A stretch of DNA of 64,000 nt from the NCBI RefSeq assembly GCF_030818655.1, contig NZ_JAUTAN010000001.1:4216001-4280000 (forward strand). Direction: 5' to 3'. Source of the stretch: Nocardioides zeae (GTDB taxonomy: Bacteria; Actinomycetota; Actinomycetes; Propionibacteriales; Nocardioidaceae). The position numbers and the translations under genes were made by a program. A model generated the notes under the pieces. The model was not told the origin of the DNA and searched no databases. It was given only the letters and a program-made list of their open reading frames with translations. Every line of letters starts with the position of its first letter. Position 1 is the first letter of the stretch. Shown one piece after another: positions 27,029-35,861 of this stretch.

Positions 27029-28207
27029 ATGACCTCGTCCCGACGCCGGCCCCGGGTGGTCGTCGTGCCCGACTCCTTCAAGGGCAGCGCCACCGCCGCC
27101 GAGGTCGCCGAGGCGATGGCCGCAGGTGTCCGCGCCGCGGCCCGGGCCTCGGACGGACCCGAGCCGGAGGTCCGCGCGGTCCCGTTCGCCGACGGCGGCG
27201 AGGGCACGCTGGACGCGCTCCTCGATGCCTGGGGGTCGACGCCCCGCCTCGTCGCCGCGACGGACGCGCTCGGCCGCCCGGCCCGGGCGCGCTGGGGCCT
27301 CGCGCCCGACGGGGCGACCGCGATCGTGGAGGCGGCCGAGGTCAACGGACTGCCCCAGGTGAGCGACGTACCGCTGCAGCCCCTCGCGGCGACGACCCGG
27401 GGCGTCGGCACGGTCGTCCGCGCCGCCCTCGACGCCGGCTGCTCGGAGCTGCTGCTCTGCATCGGTGGGTCCGCCACGACCGACGGCGGTGCCGGTCTCC
27501 TGCGCGAGCTCGGCGTCCGCTTCCTCGACGTCGACGGCCGGGAGCTCCCCGACGGCGGGGGTGCGCTGGAGCGGCTCCACCGCGTCGACGCCGAGGGGCT
27601 CGACCCCCGGGCCGCGGCGGTGCGCTGGCGGATCGCGTGCGACGTGACGAACCCCCTCGTCGGGGAGCGCGGAGCGGCGGCCGTGTTCTCGCCGCAGAAG
27701 GGAGCGACACCCGTCGACGTCGCCATCCTCGACCGGGGTCTGCGGCGCCTGGCCGCGGTGCTCCTCGCGGTGACCGGGGTCGACGTCGCCGACCTCCCCG
27801 GCGCCGGCGCGGCCGGCGGCCTGCCCGCCGGTCTGCACGCCCTCCTCGGGGCGGAGCTCGCTCCCGGCGGGGACCTCGTGGCCGCGGCGGTCGGCCTGCC
27901 GGACCTGCTCGCCGACGCCGACCTCGTCCTCACCGGCGAGGGGCGGCTCGACCAGCAGTCCTTCCACGGCAAGGTCGTCGACACGGTCCGCCGGCTCACC
28001 CCGGCGCCCGTCCCCGTCGTCGCCGTGGCGGGATCGGTCACCGCGACGACCGAGGAGATCGACGCGGCCGGGTTGACCGCCGCGTTCTCGATCGCCCGGG
28101 GCCCCGCGTCGCTCGACGAGCTCCGGGCGGGCGCCGTCGAGGCCGTCACCGCCACCACGACCCAGGTGGTGCGGGTGTGGCTCGCGAGCCGGACGACATC
28201 GGACTGA
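27029..28207 (+). CDS. Glycerate 2-kinase (GarK/GlxK family)
   Basis: 392 residues, the usual length. The family signatures VVVVPDSFKGSATAAEVAEAM at the N-terminus, PFADGGEGTLDAL, CIGGSATTDGGAGLLRELG, VFSPQKGAT and LTGEGRLDQQSFHGK are all present. It phosphorylates D-glycerate, feeding it into glycolysis after glyoxylate or sugar-diacid breakdown. A TAGGGT box (27017–27022) lies 6 nt before the ATG, so the gene has its own leaderless promoter and is not simply read through from the upstream regulator. Confidence 0.93.
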   Translation: MTSSRRRPRVVVVPDSFKGSATAAEVAEAMAAGVRAAARASDGPEPEVRAVPFADGGEGTLDALLDAWGSTPRLVAATDALGRPARARWGLAPDGATAIVEAAEVNGLPQVSDVPLQPLAATTRGVGTVVRAALDAGCSELLLCIGGSATTDGGAGLLRELGVRFLDVDGRELPDGGGALERLHRVDAEGLDPRAAAVRWRIACDVTNPLVGERGAAAVFSPQKGATPVDVAILDRGLRRLAAVLLAVTGVDVADLPGAGAAGGLPAGLHALLGAELAPGGDLVAAAVGLPDLLADADLVLTGEGRLDQQSFHGKVVDTVRRLTPAPVPVVAVAGSVTATTEEIDAAGLTAAFSIARGPASLDELRAGAVEAVTATTTQVVRVWLASRTTSD

Positions 28208-28321
28208 TCGCCGCGGGGCTCCTGGGCGGCCGGGCTAGCATCGTCGACGCTCCTCGAACCCAGGGGACGTCGGTGCAGTGGCAGGAGGAGGGGCCGTGGG
28301 TCTCGCGAGAGATTCCCGTCC

Positions 28322-28852
28322 ATGGTCGAGCGCCCGATGTCGTCCGGCGTCGAGCCCGCCGGGTGGAGCGTCGTGAGCGCCGCGGGGGACTGGGTCGACC
28401 TCGACCTCCCGCACGGCGCGGAGGCCGTGCCCCTGGCCCGGAAGGCGCTGCGGGAGGCGTTCGCCGCCCGGATGGCCGCCGCCGCGGAGGGCGCGGCGGA
28501 CCAGGAGTGCGCCCTGGACGTCGGGCGGGCGGAGGACGTGCTGCAGGACGTCCTGATCGTGGCCGGGGAGCTCGTCATCAACGCCGTGGACCACGGTCGT
28601 CCGGGGGTGCTCGGCACCGTCCGCCTGTCGTGGAGGTCGCACGAGGGTCGCGTCTACCTGCGGATGACGGACGCCGGCTACGACCCCGCGTTCAGCCAGG
28701 GGCTGCGCGAGCGGGGCGACCCCGCGTCGATCCGGGGCCGCGGCCTGTTCATGGTGGACGCGATCTGCGAGCAGTGGTCGGTCGCGAGCGACCCGGCCAC
28801 CGCGACCACCCAGGTGACGGCCTGCCTGGCGGGGTGCGCCCGCAGGTCGTGA
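28322..28852 (+). CDS. RsbW-like ATP-binding (HATPase_c) regulatory protein
   Basis: 176 residues. The GHKL kinase N-box is EDVLQDVLIVAGELVINAVDHG, followed by the G1-like MTDAGYDPAFS and G2-like IRGRGLFMVDAICEQW, as in RsbW/SpoIIAB-type anti-sigma kinases. It lacks the long sensor regions of histidine kinases. The gene lies just upstream of a SpoIIE-type phosphatase gene, the usual opposing partner in a partner-switching module, although no STAS antagonist or sigma factor gene is in view. TAGCAT at 28234–28239 is a possible -10. Confidence 0.85.
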   Translation: MVERPMSSGVEPAGWSVVSAAGDWVDLDLPHGAEAVPLARKALREAFAARMAAAAEGAADQECALDVGRAEDVLQDVLIVAGELVINAVDHGRPGVLGTVRLSWRSHEGRVYLRMTDAGYDPAFSQGLRERGDPASIRGRGLFMVDAICEQWSVASDPATATTQVTACLAGCARRS

Positions 28853-28952
28853 ACCGTGGAGCGAGGTCGTGGAGCCACCCGTAGGAGTGGCGCGACGGGC
28901 GAGTCCCACGGTCGTCGTGCGCTGGCACGTCCGGGGCGCTATGTTCCCGCCA

Positions 28953-30603
28953 GTGAAGGGTTGGGAGGGCGCGAGCCCCGCGCTGCGCGCGCACTACGAG
29001 GCCATCGACTGGGCGACCACGTCTCTCGGTGCCACGGCGAGCTGGACGCCCGCGTTGCGCGCCGCCACACGGACCGTGCTGGACACCCAGTTCCCGGCGG
29101 TGCTGATGTGGGGTCCGGACTTCCTCATGGTCTACAACGACGCCTACGCCGAGCTCATCGGGGAGAAGCACCCGGCCGCGCTGGGTGCCGCGGCGAGCAA
29201 GGTGTTCGCCGAGGCGTGGGACCACATCGGTCCGCTGCTCGAGGGAGTGCGCTCGGGTGGGGGCGCCTGCTTCTACGAGGACGAGCTCGTTCCGCTGGAC
29301 CGCCACGGCTTCCTCGAGGAGTGCTACTTCACCTTCTCCTACTCGCCGGTGCGCAACGAGGAGCGCGAGATCGAGGGCGTGCTCGACATCGCCTCGGAGA
29401 CGACGGCCAAGGTCATCGGTCAACGTCGCGCCGAGGCGCTGAGCCGGCTCTCCGACGTGCTCGCCACCGTCGAGACCAAGCAGGACCTCCGTCGGCTCTC
29501 CCTCTACCTGCTGCGCGACCTCGTGCGGGACCTGCCCGCGGTCGACATCCGGATCCCCGAGCTGCCGGAGGAGGCCCCGATCGCGCACTCGGGGTCCACA
29601 CCCCCCGCCCTGCCGAGCGCCCCCGGGACGCCCATGTCCGGGACGTCCCTCTTCGTCGAGGAGACCCCCGGGGGCCGCGTGGTGTGGCAGCCGCTGACGA
29701 GCTTCCCGCGGCCCGGCCGGCCGCTCCCGACCCTGGTGTGCGGGATCAGCGACCAGCTGCCCTTCGACAAGGACTACCGCACCTTCCTGCGGCTGGTGGC
29801 CGCCTCGCTGACGCAGGCCCTGACCCGCATCGACCTCCTCGAGGCCGAGCGCGACGTCGCCGCCGCCCAGCGGCAGATGTCGGTCGCCCTGCAGCAGGCC
29901 CTGCTCACGCCGCCCATGGAGCCCGACCACCTGCAGATCGCGGTGCGCTACACCCCTGCCACCGACGTGGCGCAGATCGGCGGGGACTGGCACGACGCGT
30001 TCCAGCAGCCCGACGGCGCGCTCGTCCTCAGCATCGGCGATGTCGCAGGCCACGACCTCGAGGCTGCGGCTGCGATGGCCCAGCTCCGCAACCTGGCCCG
30101 CGGCATCGCGGTCGCCACCGACCAGAGCCCCGCCCGGATCCTGGAGCACCTCGACCGGACGATGGAGATCCTCCGGGTCGAGACGATGGCCACCGCGGTC
30201 TTCGCGCGCGTCGAGCAGACGCCCGAGCAGAAGGCAGCCGGGCTCCGCAGTCTGCGGTGGTCACGGGCCGGGCACCTGCCTCCGGTGCTGCTGCGGCCCG
30301 ACGGCACCGCCGAGCTGCTGGACGAGGGCGGGGAGACGATCCTCGGGGTCTACCGCGACGTCGCCCGCACCGACCTCACCGTCGAGCTGGCCCCCGAGAC
30401 CACCGTGGTGTTCTACACCGACGGCCTCATCGAACGACGCGGGATCCCCCTCGACATCAGCATCGAGTACCTGCGCTCCGAGATCAGCGGCCTGCAGCAC
30501 CTCGATCCCGAGGCGCTCTGCGACCACCTCCTGGCCCACCTTCGCCGCCCACGACCAGGACGACGACATCGCCCTCATGGTCCTACGGGCGCGCACGGAG
30601 TAG
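28953..30603 (+). CDS. PAS–SpoIIE (PP2C-like) phosphatase, frameshifted near the 3' end
   Basis: About 549 residues if read to 30603. Residues ~20–150 form a PAS-like sensor (DTQFPAVLMWGPDFLMVYND, YEDELVPLDRHGFLEECYFT), then a GAF-like or linker part, then the SpoIIE phosphatase from ~300 (QIAVRYTPATDVAQIGGDWHDA, SIGDVAGHDLEAAAAMAQLR, VVFYTDGLIE). The frame that carries the body leaves the family near 30540. A one-base correction there restores AAHDQDDDIALMVL, the standard PP2C end, with a stop at 30601–30603. Uncorrected, the frame runs to 30977 as Arg/Pro-rich non-family sequence antisense to the BLUF gene. I chose the GTG at 28953 because TATGTT (28940–28945) lies 7 nt upstream; 28869 is possible. 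Confidence 0.8.
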
Positions 30604-30798
30604 ACCACCCCGGTCACGGCACGGCGCCGTCGCCCGTCCGCAGGTCGGCGCTGAGCACGAGGAGGTCGAGCTCCCGGCTCGTCTCGGGGCCGACCGGGCC
30701 CATGCCCTCTTCGCCCCGGCACCCCCGCGGTCTCATCGCGCGGGCGACGTTGCCGGTCGAGGTTCGGGGACCCGCGGTCGAGAGGTGCCGCGCCTGCG

Positions 30799-31218
30799 TC
30801 AGCGCAGCCCCTCGCGGAACACCTGGTGGAACACCTCGGCGCCGCGCCCGGCGGGCGTCGCCAGTCCCATCTCGCGGTTCGTGCGCAGGTAGTCGGAGAA
30901 GCCCGGCAGCCGCTGCGCCTCGACACCGTCGATCCGCCGGAACCCCATCGTCCACTCGGGGAACGCCCGCTCCGTGATCTGCTCGTTGAGCACGATGAAC
31001 AGTCCGCGGTGCCGGTTGTCGGCGAGGATGCGGCCGAAGGTGGCGTGGACGGCCTCGTCCGGCCCCTCGAGGGTCTGCACGAAGCTGCCGTCGGCGTAGA
31101 GCAGCGCCCCGGTCAGGCCGGCGTCGTGGTTGGCCGCGCGCGACTGCGTCAGCAGGTCCTCGAGCTCGTCGGGGGACATCGGCTCGATGGCGCTGCTGAG
31201 GTAGGTCAACGAGATCAT
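30799..31218 (-). CDS. BLUF-domain blue-light photoreceptor
   Basis: 139 residues, essentially a lone BLUF domain with a short C-terminal helix. The flavin-site residues are present: Tyr6 in SLTYLS, Asn30 in ANHDAGLTGALLYADG and Gln48 in GSFVQTLEG. A Trp-Met pair in PEWTMGF is the fifth-strand signature. BLUF proteins bind FAD and signal blue light, usually to a separate partner when no output domain is attached. It converges on the PAS–SpoIIE phosphatase, which makes the partner-switch module a candidate output (inference). Confidence 0.9.
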   Translation of the reverse strand: MISLTYLSSAIEPMSPDELEDLLTQSRAANHDAGLTGALLYADGSFVQTLEGPDEAVHATFGRILADNRHRGLFIVLNEQITERAFPEWTMGFRRIDGVEAQRLPGFSDYLRTNREMGLATPAGRGAEVFHQVFREGLR

Positions 31219-31454
31219 GGGGCCACCTGCTCATCAGCGCTGTCGGGTCCCCCATCGTCACACGCGGCGCGTACGTCGCGACGCGGCCCCCTGCCGCCGC
31301 GCCGGTCCGAGCGGCACCTTTCACCCGTGCGGGCGAGCGCGCGGCGTACCTGAGGGGACGCTGTGACCTTCGCCAGAACGACGCCGATGATGTCGCACGC
31401 GTTGCGGGGCCCACGTACATTGCGTCTGGCCCTCGTCCACGTTCAGGAGAAGAC

Positions 31455-32690
31455 GTGTCCGTCACACCCCCGAGCCCCTCCGGCCGTCGCGCCGCCCCCA
31501 AGCGCCGCGCGCGGTCGAAGCGTCGGCACACGGTGGCGACCGTCATCACGGCGACCGCCGCGATCCTGTGCATGGTGACGGCGCTCGGCGTGGCCTTCAC
31601 GGTGCGTCAGTTCGACAACGGCATCAACACGTTCGGCAACGAGGCGGAGGCCCTCGGTGACCGTCCGGACAAGGTCGACGCTGACACCCCGGAGGAGCCG
31701 CTCAACATCCTCCTCGTGGGCTCCGACGCCAACAACCCCGACAACGGGGCGCGCTCCGACACCACGATCATCATGCACCTCTCGGGCGATCGGGACTTCG
31801 CGTACGGCGTGAGCCTCCCGCGCGACGCGCTCGTCGACCGTCCCGAGTGCCTCGCGCCGGACGGCACGGACGTGCCCGGCGAGAAGATGGTCATGTTCAA
31901 CACGGCCTACAGCGAGGGCGGCGCCCTCTGCACGCAGAAGACGGTCGAGTCGCTCACCGACATCCGCATCGACGCGACCATCGAGATGGACTTCGGCGGG
32001 TTCGAGGACATGGTCGACGCCATCAATGGTGTCGAGATCTGCCTGACCGAGCCGATCCGGGCGAGCCGCTACAACAAGGCGCTGCCGAAGGAGGGCACCT
32101 TCACGGCGAACGGCGAGGAGGCGCTCATCTACGTGCGCGAGCGCCACCAGCTCTCCATCAACGGCGACGTCGGCCGCATGAAGCGGCAGCAGGCGTTCCT
32201 CGCGTCGATGGCCAACAAGGTGGTGTCGGCGGAGACGCTGACCAACCCGGTCCGGGTCCGGAACTTCGTCACGGCGGTCAGGGACTCGATGACCATCACC
32301 GAGGAGTACGGCAGCATCCAGAAGCTCGCCGACATCGCGGTCGGCTTCAACGGCATCGGCCTGGACAACATCAACTTCCTCACGGTCCCCAACGAAGAGT
32401 ACTCCGAGGACCGCAACCGCCTCGTCTGGACCGACGAGGCCGACGACCTGTGGACCCTCATCCGCGAGGACAAGCCGTTGACGTCGGAGTTCCTCACCGG
32501 CGCCATCGGTGCCGAGGAGAGCGGCGGCAGCGTCAACACCGGCGAGCCGACGGCATCGCCGACCGACCCGGGCAGCACCACCACGGCTCCCTCGACCACG
32601 GACCCGACGGACACCGCGACCGACAGCGACCCGACGGACGACGAGGAGTTCAACGCCGAGGAATTCGCCGCCGACAACGGTCTCTGCTGA
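31455..32690 (+). CDS. LytR-CpsA-Psr (LCP) family cell-wall ligase
   Basis: 411 residues: an Arg/Lys-rich cytoplasmic tail, one transmembrane helix (~residues 25–48), then the LCP domain with NILLVGSDANN, the conserved GARSDTTIIMHL, the SLPRDALV motif and GRMKRQQAFL. A Ser/Thr/Pro/Asp-rich low-complexity tail of ~50 residues ends the protein. LCP enzymes transfer undecaprenyl-linked glycopolymers such as teichoic acid or arabinogalactan to peptidoglycan outside the membrane. The GTG start has AGGAG 7–8 nt upstream. Confidence 0.93.
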   Translation: MSVTPPSPSGRRAAPKRRARSKRRHTVATVITATAAILCMVTALGVAFTVRQFDNGINTFGNEAEALGDRPDKVDADTPEEPLNILLVGSDANNPDNGARSDTTIIMHLSGDRDFAYGVSLPRDALVDRPECLAPDGTDVPGEKMVMFNTAYSEGGALCTQKTVESLTDIRIDATIEMDFGGFEDMVDAINGVEICLTEPIRASRYNKALPKEGTFTANGEEALIYVRERHQLSINGDVGRMKRQQAFLASMANKVVSAETLTNPVRVRNFVTAVRDSMTITEEYGSIQKLADIAVGFNGIGLDNINFLTVPNEEYSEDRNRLVWTDEADDLWTLIREDKPLTSEFLTGAIGAEESGGSVNTGEPTASPTDPGSTTTAPSTTDPTDTATDSDPTDDEEFNAEEFAADNGLC

Positions 32691-32879
32691 ATGTCCGAGC
32701 AGGAGCCTCGTCCGGAGCCCGAGTGGCAGCGCAAGCGCCGCCTCGCGGCGATCTTCGGCGACGCGCTGCCCGAGCAGACCGGCGACGACACCGACCGGGG
32801 CGAGCCGGGCGACGCGCGCGGCGGCGACTCGGCCTCCGATGCCTGGCTCCGCGCCCAGGTGCCCCCGCACCATGGCTGA
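32691..32879 (+). CDS. Small conserved-looking acidic protein
   Basis: 62 residues starting at the base after the LCP stop codon. The N-half (PEPEWQRKRRLAAIFGDALP) is well ordered in charge pattern and resembles a short conserved actinobacterial protein; the C-half is Asp/Gly-rich. Its 3' end overlaps the next gene by 8 nt, so the three genes appear co-translated. Function unknown. Confidence 0.7.
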   Translation: MSEQEPRPEPEWQRKRRLAAIFGDALPEQTGDDTDRGEPGDARGGDSASDAWLRAQVPPHHG

Positions 32880-33417
32880 CCGCACGCTCCGCGAGATCGT
32901 CGTGGTCCCGCCCGTGCCGGCGCTCCTGCCGGAGCACGCGAGCCTCGTCGACCCGGTGGCCGAGCTCCGCGCCGCCGTCGCGGCCGCCACCGCGGGCCTC
33001 CGCGCCGCAGGAGGCCTCGTCGGCGTGCTGGGCTCCCCGGCCGCCGCCCACGTCGCGGACCACCTCCTCGACGGGGTTCCCCACGCGCCGTACGACGCGG
33101 AGCGACCCCCCGCCGACCTCGCCGGCCTGCTGGTGCTGGGCAACGGCTCGGCCACACGCACGGAGAAGGCCCCCGGCCACCTCGACGAGCGGGCCGAGGC
33201 GTTCGACGTCGCGCTCGGTGCGGCCCTCGCCGCGGGCGACGGTGCGACCCTCGCCGCGGTCGACGCGGACCTGGGCCGTGCCCTGTGGGCCGAGGTCGAC
33301 GCGTTGCGGACGCTGGGCGGGCTGCTGCGTGACGGCGGGGGCGCGTGGCAGGTCGAGGTGACCTACGACGACGCGCCGTACGGCGTGCAGTACTGGGTCG
33401 CGCGCCTGACCCGCTGA
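32872..33417 (+). CDS. Class III extradiol dioxygenase-like (LigB/MEMO-like) protein
   Basis: 181 residues. The opening REIVVVPPVPALLPEHAS and the GVLGSPAAAHVADHLLDG and QVEVTYDDAPYGVQYWVARL stretches resemble actinobacterial proteins annotated with a class III extradiol dioxygenase-like fold. The metal-binding histidines of true dioxygenases are not evident apart from one near position 19–20, so enzymatic activity is doubtful. Overlaps the small gene upstream by 8 nt. Confidence 0.65.
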   Translation: MADRTLREIVVVPPVPALLPEHASLVDPVAELRAAVAAATAGLRAAGGLVGVLGSPAAAHVADHLLDGVPHAPYDAERPPADLAGLLVLGNGSATRTEKAPGHLDERAEAFDVALGAALAAGDGATLAAVDADLGRALWAEVDALRTLGGLLRDGGGAWQVEVTYDDAPYGVQYWVARLTR

Positions 33418-33450
33418 GGCGCGCGACCCGACCTCCGGAGGTCCGGCCCC

Positions 33451-34953
33451 TCAGTGCTCCTCGGTCGAGCGCGAGTCGGTGAGGGTGCGCGCGCCGACCA
33501 CGGTGATGACGGCGACGAGCCCGGCCAGGATCGCGAAGCCGATCCGCTGGCTGTCGAGGAACTCGTCGGTGACGGCCGAGGACCACGCGCCGAGGGGGAG
33601 CGTCGAGCCCATGACGGCGGCGGTGACGGTCCCGACGACCGCCACGCCGAGGGAGTTGCCGACCTCCTGCGCGGTGTCGTTGAGGGCGGAGCCGAGCGAG
33701 GTGTGGCTCTCGGGGAGGGCCTCGACGAGCGCGACGGCCGAGGTCGTCACGACGAGCCGCATGGCGACGGCGAGGAGCCCGAGCCCGACGGCGAAGACCG
33801 GGTAGCCGGCGTCCAGTGCGACGACCAGCACGAGCAGGGCCACGACGAGCAGCGAGCTGCCGGCGACGGCGGTCAGACGGTGGCCCACGCGGTCGACGAG
33901 CCGGTCGGTCAGCGGCCCCGCGAGGAACATCCCGGCCACCATCGGCAGCGTGCCGAACCCGGCGACGACGGGGGACCAGCCCCAGGCGTACTGGAACAGC
34001 TGCGTCGCCGAGAACGACACCCCGACCATCGCCACCATCACGCCGGACTGGAGCAGGGCGCTGCCGCGCACGGTGGGGAGGGTGAAGAGCCGCAGGTCGA
34101 GCATCGGGTGGGCGGCGCGCCGCTCCCGCTGGACGAAGCCGGTGGCGGCGGTGACAGCACCGGCGGCGACGACGAGCGTGACGGGGGCGTACCAGCCCTC
34201 GTCGACGGCCAGCGTGAGCGTCAGCAGGCCGAGCCCGAGCGTGGCGACCGAGAGCAGCGCGCCCGGAACGTCGGCGCCGCCGACGCGCAGGTCGGCCGGG
34301 TCGTCGGCGGGGATGCCGCGCCGCACGCCCCACCAGGCGACGACGGCGACGGGGGCGTTGACCACGAGCAGCACCTGCCAGGGCAGGTGGGTGACGGCGA
34401 GACCGCCGAGCACGGGCCCGACGACGACGCCGAGCATGGCGACGCTGACGATGAGGCCGATGGCCCGACGGCGCAGCTGCTCGTCGTCGAAGAGCCGGAA
34501 CATCAGCGACATCGTCCCGGGCGCGATGAGCGCCGCGAACACGCCGCAGAGGGCGCGCACCGCGATGAGCTGCCAGGCCTCGGTGGCGGCCAGCACGAGC
34601 AGGGACGAGAGCCCGAAGCCCGTGAGCCCCACGAGCAGCATGCGGCGGCGGCCCAGCAGGTCGCCGAGGGTGCCGCCGATGAGCAGCAGGCCGCCGAAGG
34701 TGAGGGCGTAGGCGCCCACGATCCACTGCAGGCCGGTGGGACCGACGGCGAGGTCGCGCCCGATCGTCGGCAGCGCGACGGTGAGGATCGAGTTGTCGAC
34801 CATCTCGACGAGCATCGTGAGGCAGAGCGCGAGGAGGGCGGGAGCCGCCGCGCGGAGCGACGTGGGGCGGGGACGGGACTGGGTCGAAGGGGCTGACGGG
34901 GCGGGTGACGGGGGTGCTGACGGGGTCGTCGTGGGCGTCGGTACGGCGGTCAT
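33451..34953 (-). CDS. MFS drug exporter, EmrB/QacA type
   Basis: 500 residues with about 14 transmembrane helices. The DHA2 family motifs are clear: MLVEMVDNSILTVALPTIGRDL in TM1, GGTLGDLLGRRRMLLVG in loop 2–3 and VVGPVLGGLAV in TM5 (antiporter motif C). It exports drugs or toxic cations in exchange for protons. The ATG at 34953 has GAGGAGG upstream. It is divergent from a TetR gene; three operators lie across its promoter, so induction by the exported compound is expected. Confidence 0.92.
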   Translation of the reverse strand: MTAVPTPTTTPSAPPSPAPSAPSTQSRPRPTSLRAAAPALLALCLTMLVEMVDNSILTVALPTIGRDLAVGPTGLQWIVGAYALTFGGLLLIGGTLGDLLGRRRMLLVGLTGFGLSSLLVLAATEAWQLIAVRALCGVFAALIAPGTMSLMFRLFDDEQLRRRAIGLIVSVAMLGVVVGPVLGGLAVTHLPWQVLLVVNAPVAVVAWWGVRRGIPADDPADLRVGGADVPGALLSVATLGLGLLTLTLAVDEGWYAPVTLVVAAGAVTAATGFVQRERRAAHPMLDLRLFTLPTVRGSALLQSGVMVAMVGVSFSATQLFQYAWGWSPVVAGFGTLPMVAGMFLAGPLTDRLVDRVGHRLTAVAGSSLLVVALLVLVVALDAGYPVFAVGLGLLAVAMRLVVTTSAVALVEALPESHTSLGSALNDTAQEVGNSLGVAVVGTVTAAVMGSTLPLGAWSSAVTDEFLDSQRIGFAILAGLVAVITVVGARTLTDSRSTEEH

Positions 34954-34982
34954 GACGGCCTCCTCTCGGGGGGTCGGGGTGA

Positions 34983-35031
34983 TCGAACGACGTTCGACTC
35001 GAACGTGGTTCGATAATAGAACGTTGTTCGA
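34983..35031. promoter_or_regulatory. Three tandem TetR operators
   Basis: Three 15-bp palindromes occur at 34983–34997 (perfect, 7-1-7), 34999–35013 (arms TCGAAC/GTTCGA) and 35017–35031 (one arm base changed). Their starts are spaced by 16 and 18 bp. They cover the promoter of the MFS gene and reach the -35 region of the tetR gene. Confidence 0.75.
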
Positions 35032-35040
35032 GACTGTCAA
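35013..35040 (-). promoter_or_regulatory. Near-consensus promoter of the MFS exporter gene
   Basis: On the minus strand, a perfect -35 TTGACA (35040–35035) and a -10 TATTAT (35018–35013) are separated by 16 bp. This is far closer to the vegetative consensus than any other promoter in the window and is embedded in the operators, a typical strong but repressed arrangement. Confidence 0.75.
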
Positions 35041-35060
35041 CACGGCCTAGGGTGTGACGC

Positions 35061-35840
35061 ATGGCTCCGTCGCGCTCGACCCGTTCCACGAGGCGCGTCA
35101 CCCACTCCCGCGAGCAGATCGTGGAGACGGCGACCGCGATCCTCGACGCCGAGGGCATCAAGGGGCTAACGCTCCGTGGCCTCGCCGCCGAGCTCGGCGG
35201 CGGGTTGGGGAGCATCTACTGGCACGTGGCCGGCAAGGAGGAGCTCGTCGGGCTGGCCTGCGACGAGCTCGTCGGCCGGGCGCTGGCCGCGGCGGAGTCG
35301 GCGGGATCCGCAGGGACCGGGGAGGGCCCCGGGGACGCGCGCGACGACGTACCGTCACCGCCGCTCGAGGTCGACCTCGGCACGACGGACCCCACGGTGG
35401 TCGCGGCCGCGACCCAGCTGCGGCGCATCGCGCTGGCGCTGTTCGCCCAGATGGACCGGCACCCCTGGCTGCCGGGGCAGGTCGAGCTCAGCGGTGGTCA
35501 GCCCAACGGGCTGCGGGTGTGGGAGCACATGGGGCGGCCCCTCGCGGCGATGGGCCTGACGCCCCGCCAGCAGTTCCACGGCAGCACGGCGCTGCTGGGG
35601 TACGTCGTGGGTGTCGCCACCCAGATGTCCTCGCAGGACGCGATCGTCGACCCCGCGCTCGACGCCGACGAGCAGCTCGACCTCGTCGTCAGCCGGTGGC
35701 AGGACCTCGACGCGACCGAGTTCCGCTGGATCCGCTCGATGGCCGAGGAGTTCCGTCGGCACGAGGACCTGGAGCAGTTCGCGGCCGGGCTCGACCTGCT
35801 CGTGCTCGGCCTCGTGCGCCAGGCGCTGGGCGAGGACTGA
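35061..35840 (+). CDS. TetR family repressor
   Basis: 259 residues. The HTH is IVETATAILDAEGIKGLTLRGLAAELGGGLGSIYWHVAGKEEL split over residues ~18–60, of the TetR(class)/GntR-like type with a YWHV recognition helix. The C-terminal helices (MDRHPWLPGQVELSGGQ, FEFRWIRSM-like EFRWIRSMAEEF) form the ligand and dimer domain. A TAGGGT box (35048–35053) lies 7 nt before the ATG, implying a leaderless mRNA. It very likely binds the three palindromes and represses both itself and the divergent exporter. Confidence 0.92.
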   Translation: MAPSRSTRSTRRVTHSREQIVETATAILDAEGIKGLTLRGLAAELGGGLGSIYWHVAGKEELVGLACDELVGRALAAAESAGSAGTGEGPGDARDDVPSPPLEVDLGTTDPTVVAAATQLRRIALALFAQMDRHPWLPGQVELSGGQPNGLRVWEHMGRPLAAMGLTPRQQFHGSTALLGYVVGVATQMSSQDAIVDPALDADEQLDLVVSRWQDLDATEFRWIRSMAEEFRRHEDLEQFAAGLDLLVLGLVRQALGED

Positions 35841-35861
35841 GCAGGCGCTGGGGCCGGGCGC

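Noticed and set aside
30614..30736. Minus-strand 40-codon frame between the phosphatase and BLUF genes (contains SRELDLLVLSADLRTGDG)
   Set aside because: Looks somewhat protein-like but has no ribosome site, promoter or known relative; kept only as a note.
30604..30977. In-frame extension of the SpoIIE-type phosphatase to 30977
   Set aside because: Arg/Pro-rich and antisense to the BLUF gene; the family ending is found in the neighbouring frame and stops at 30603.
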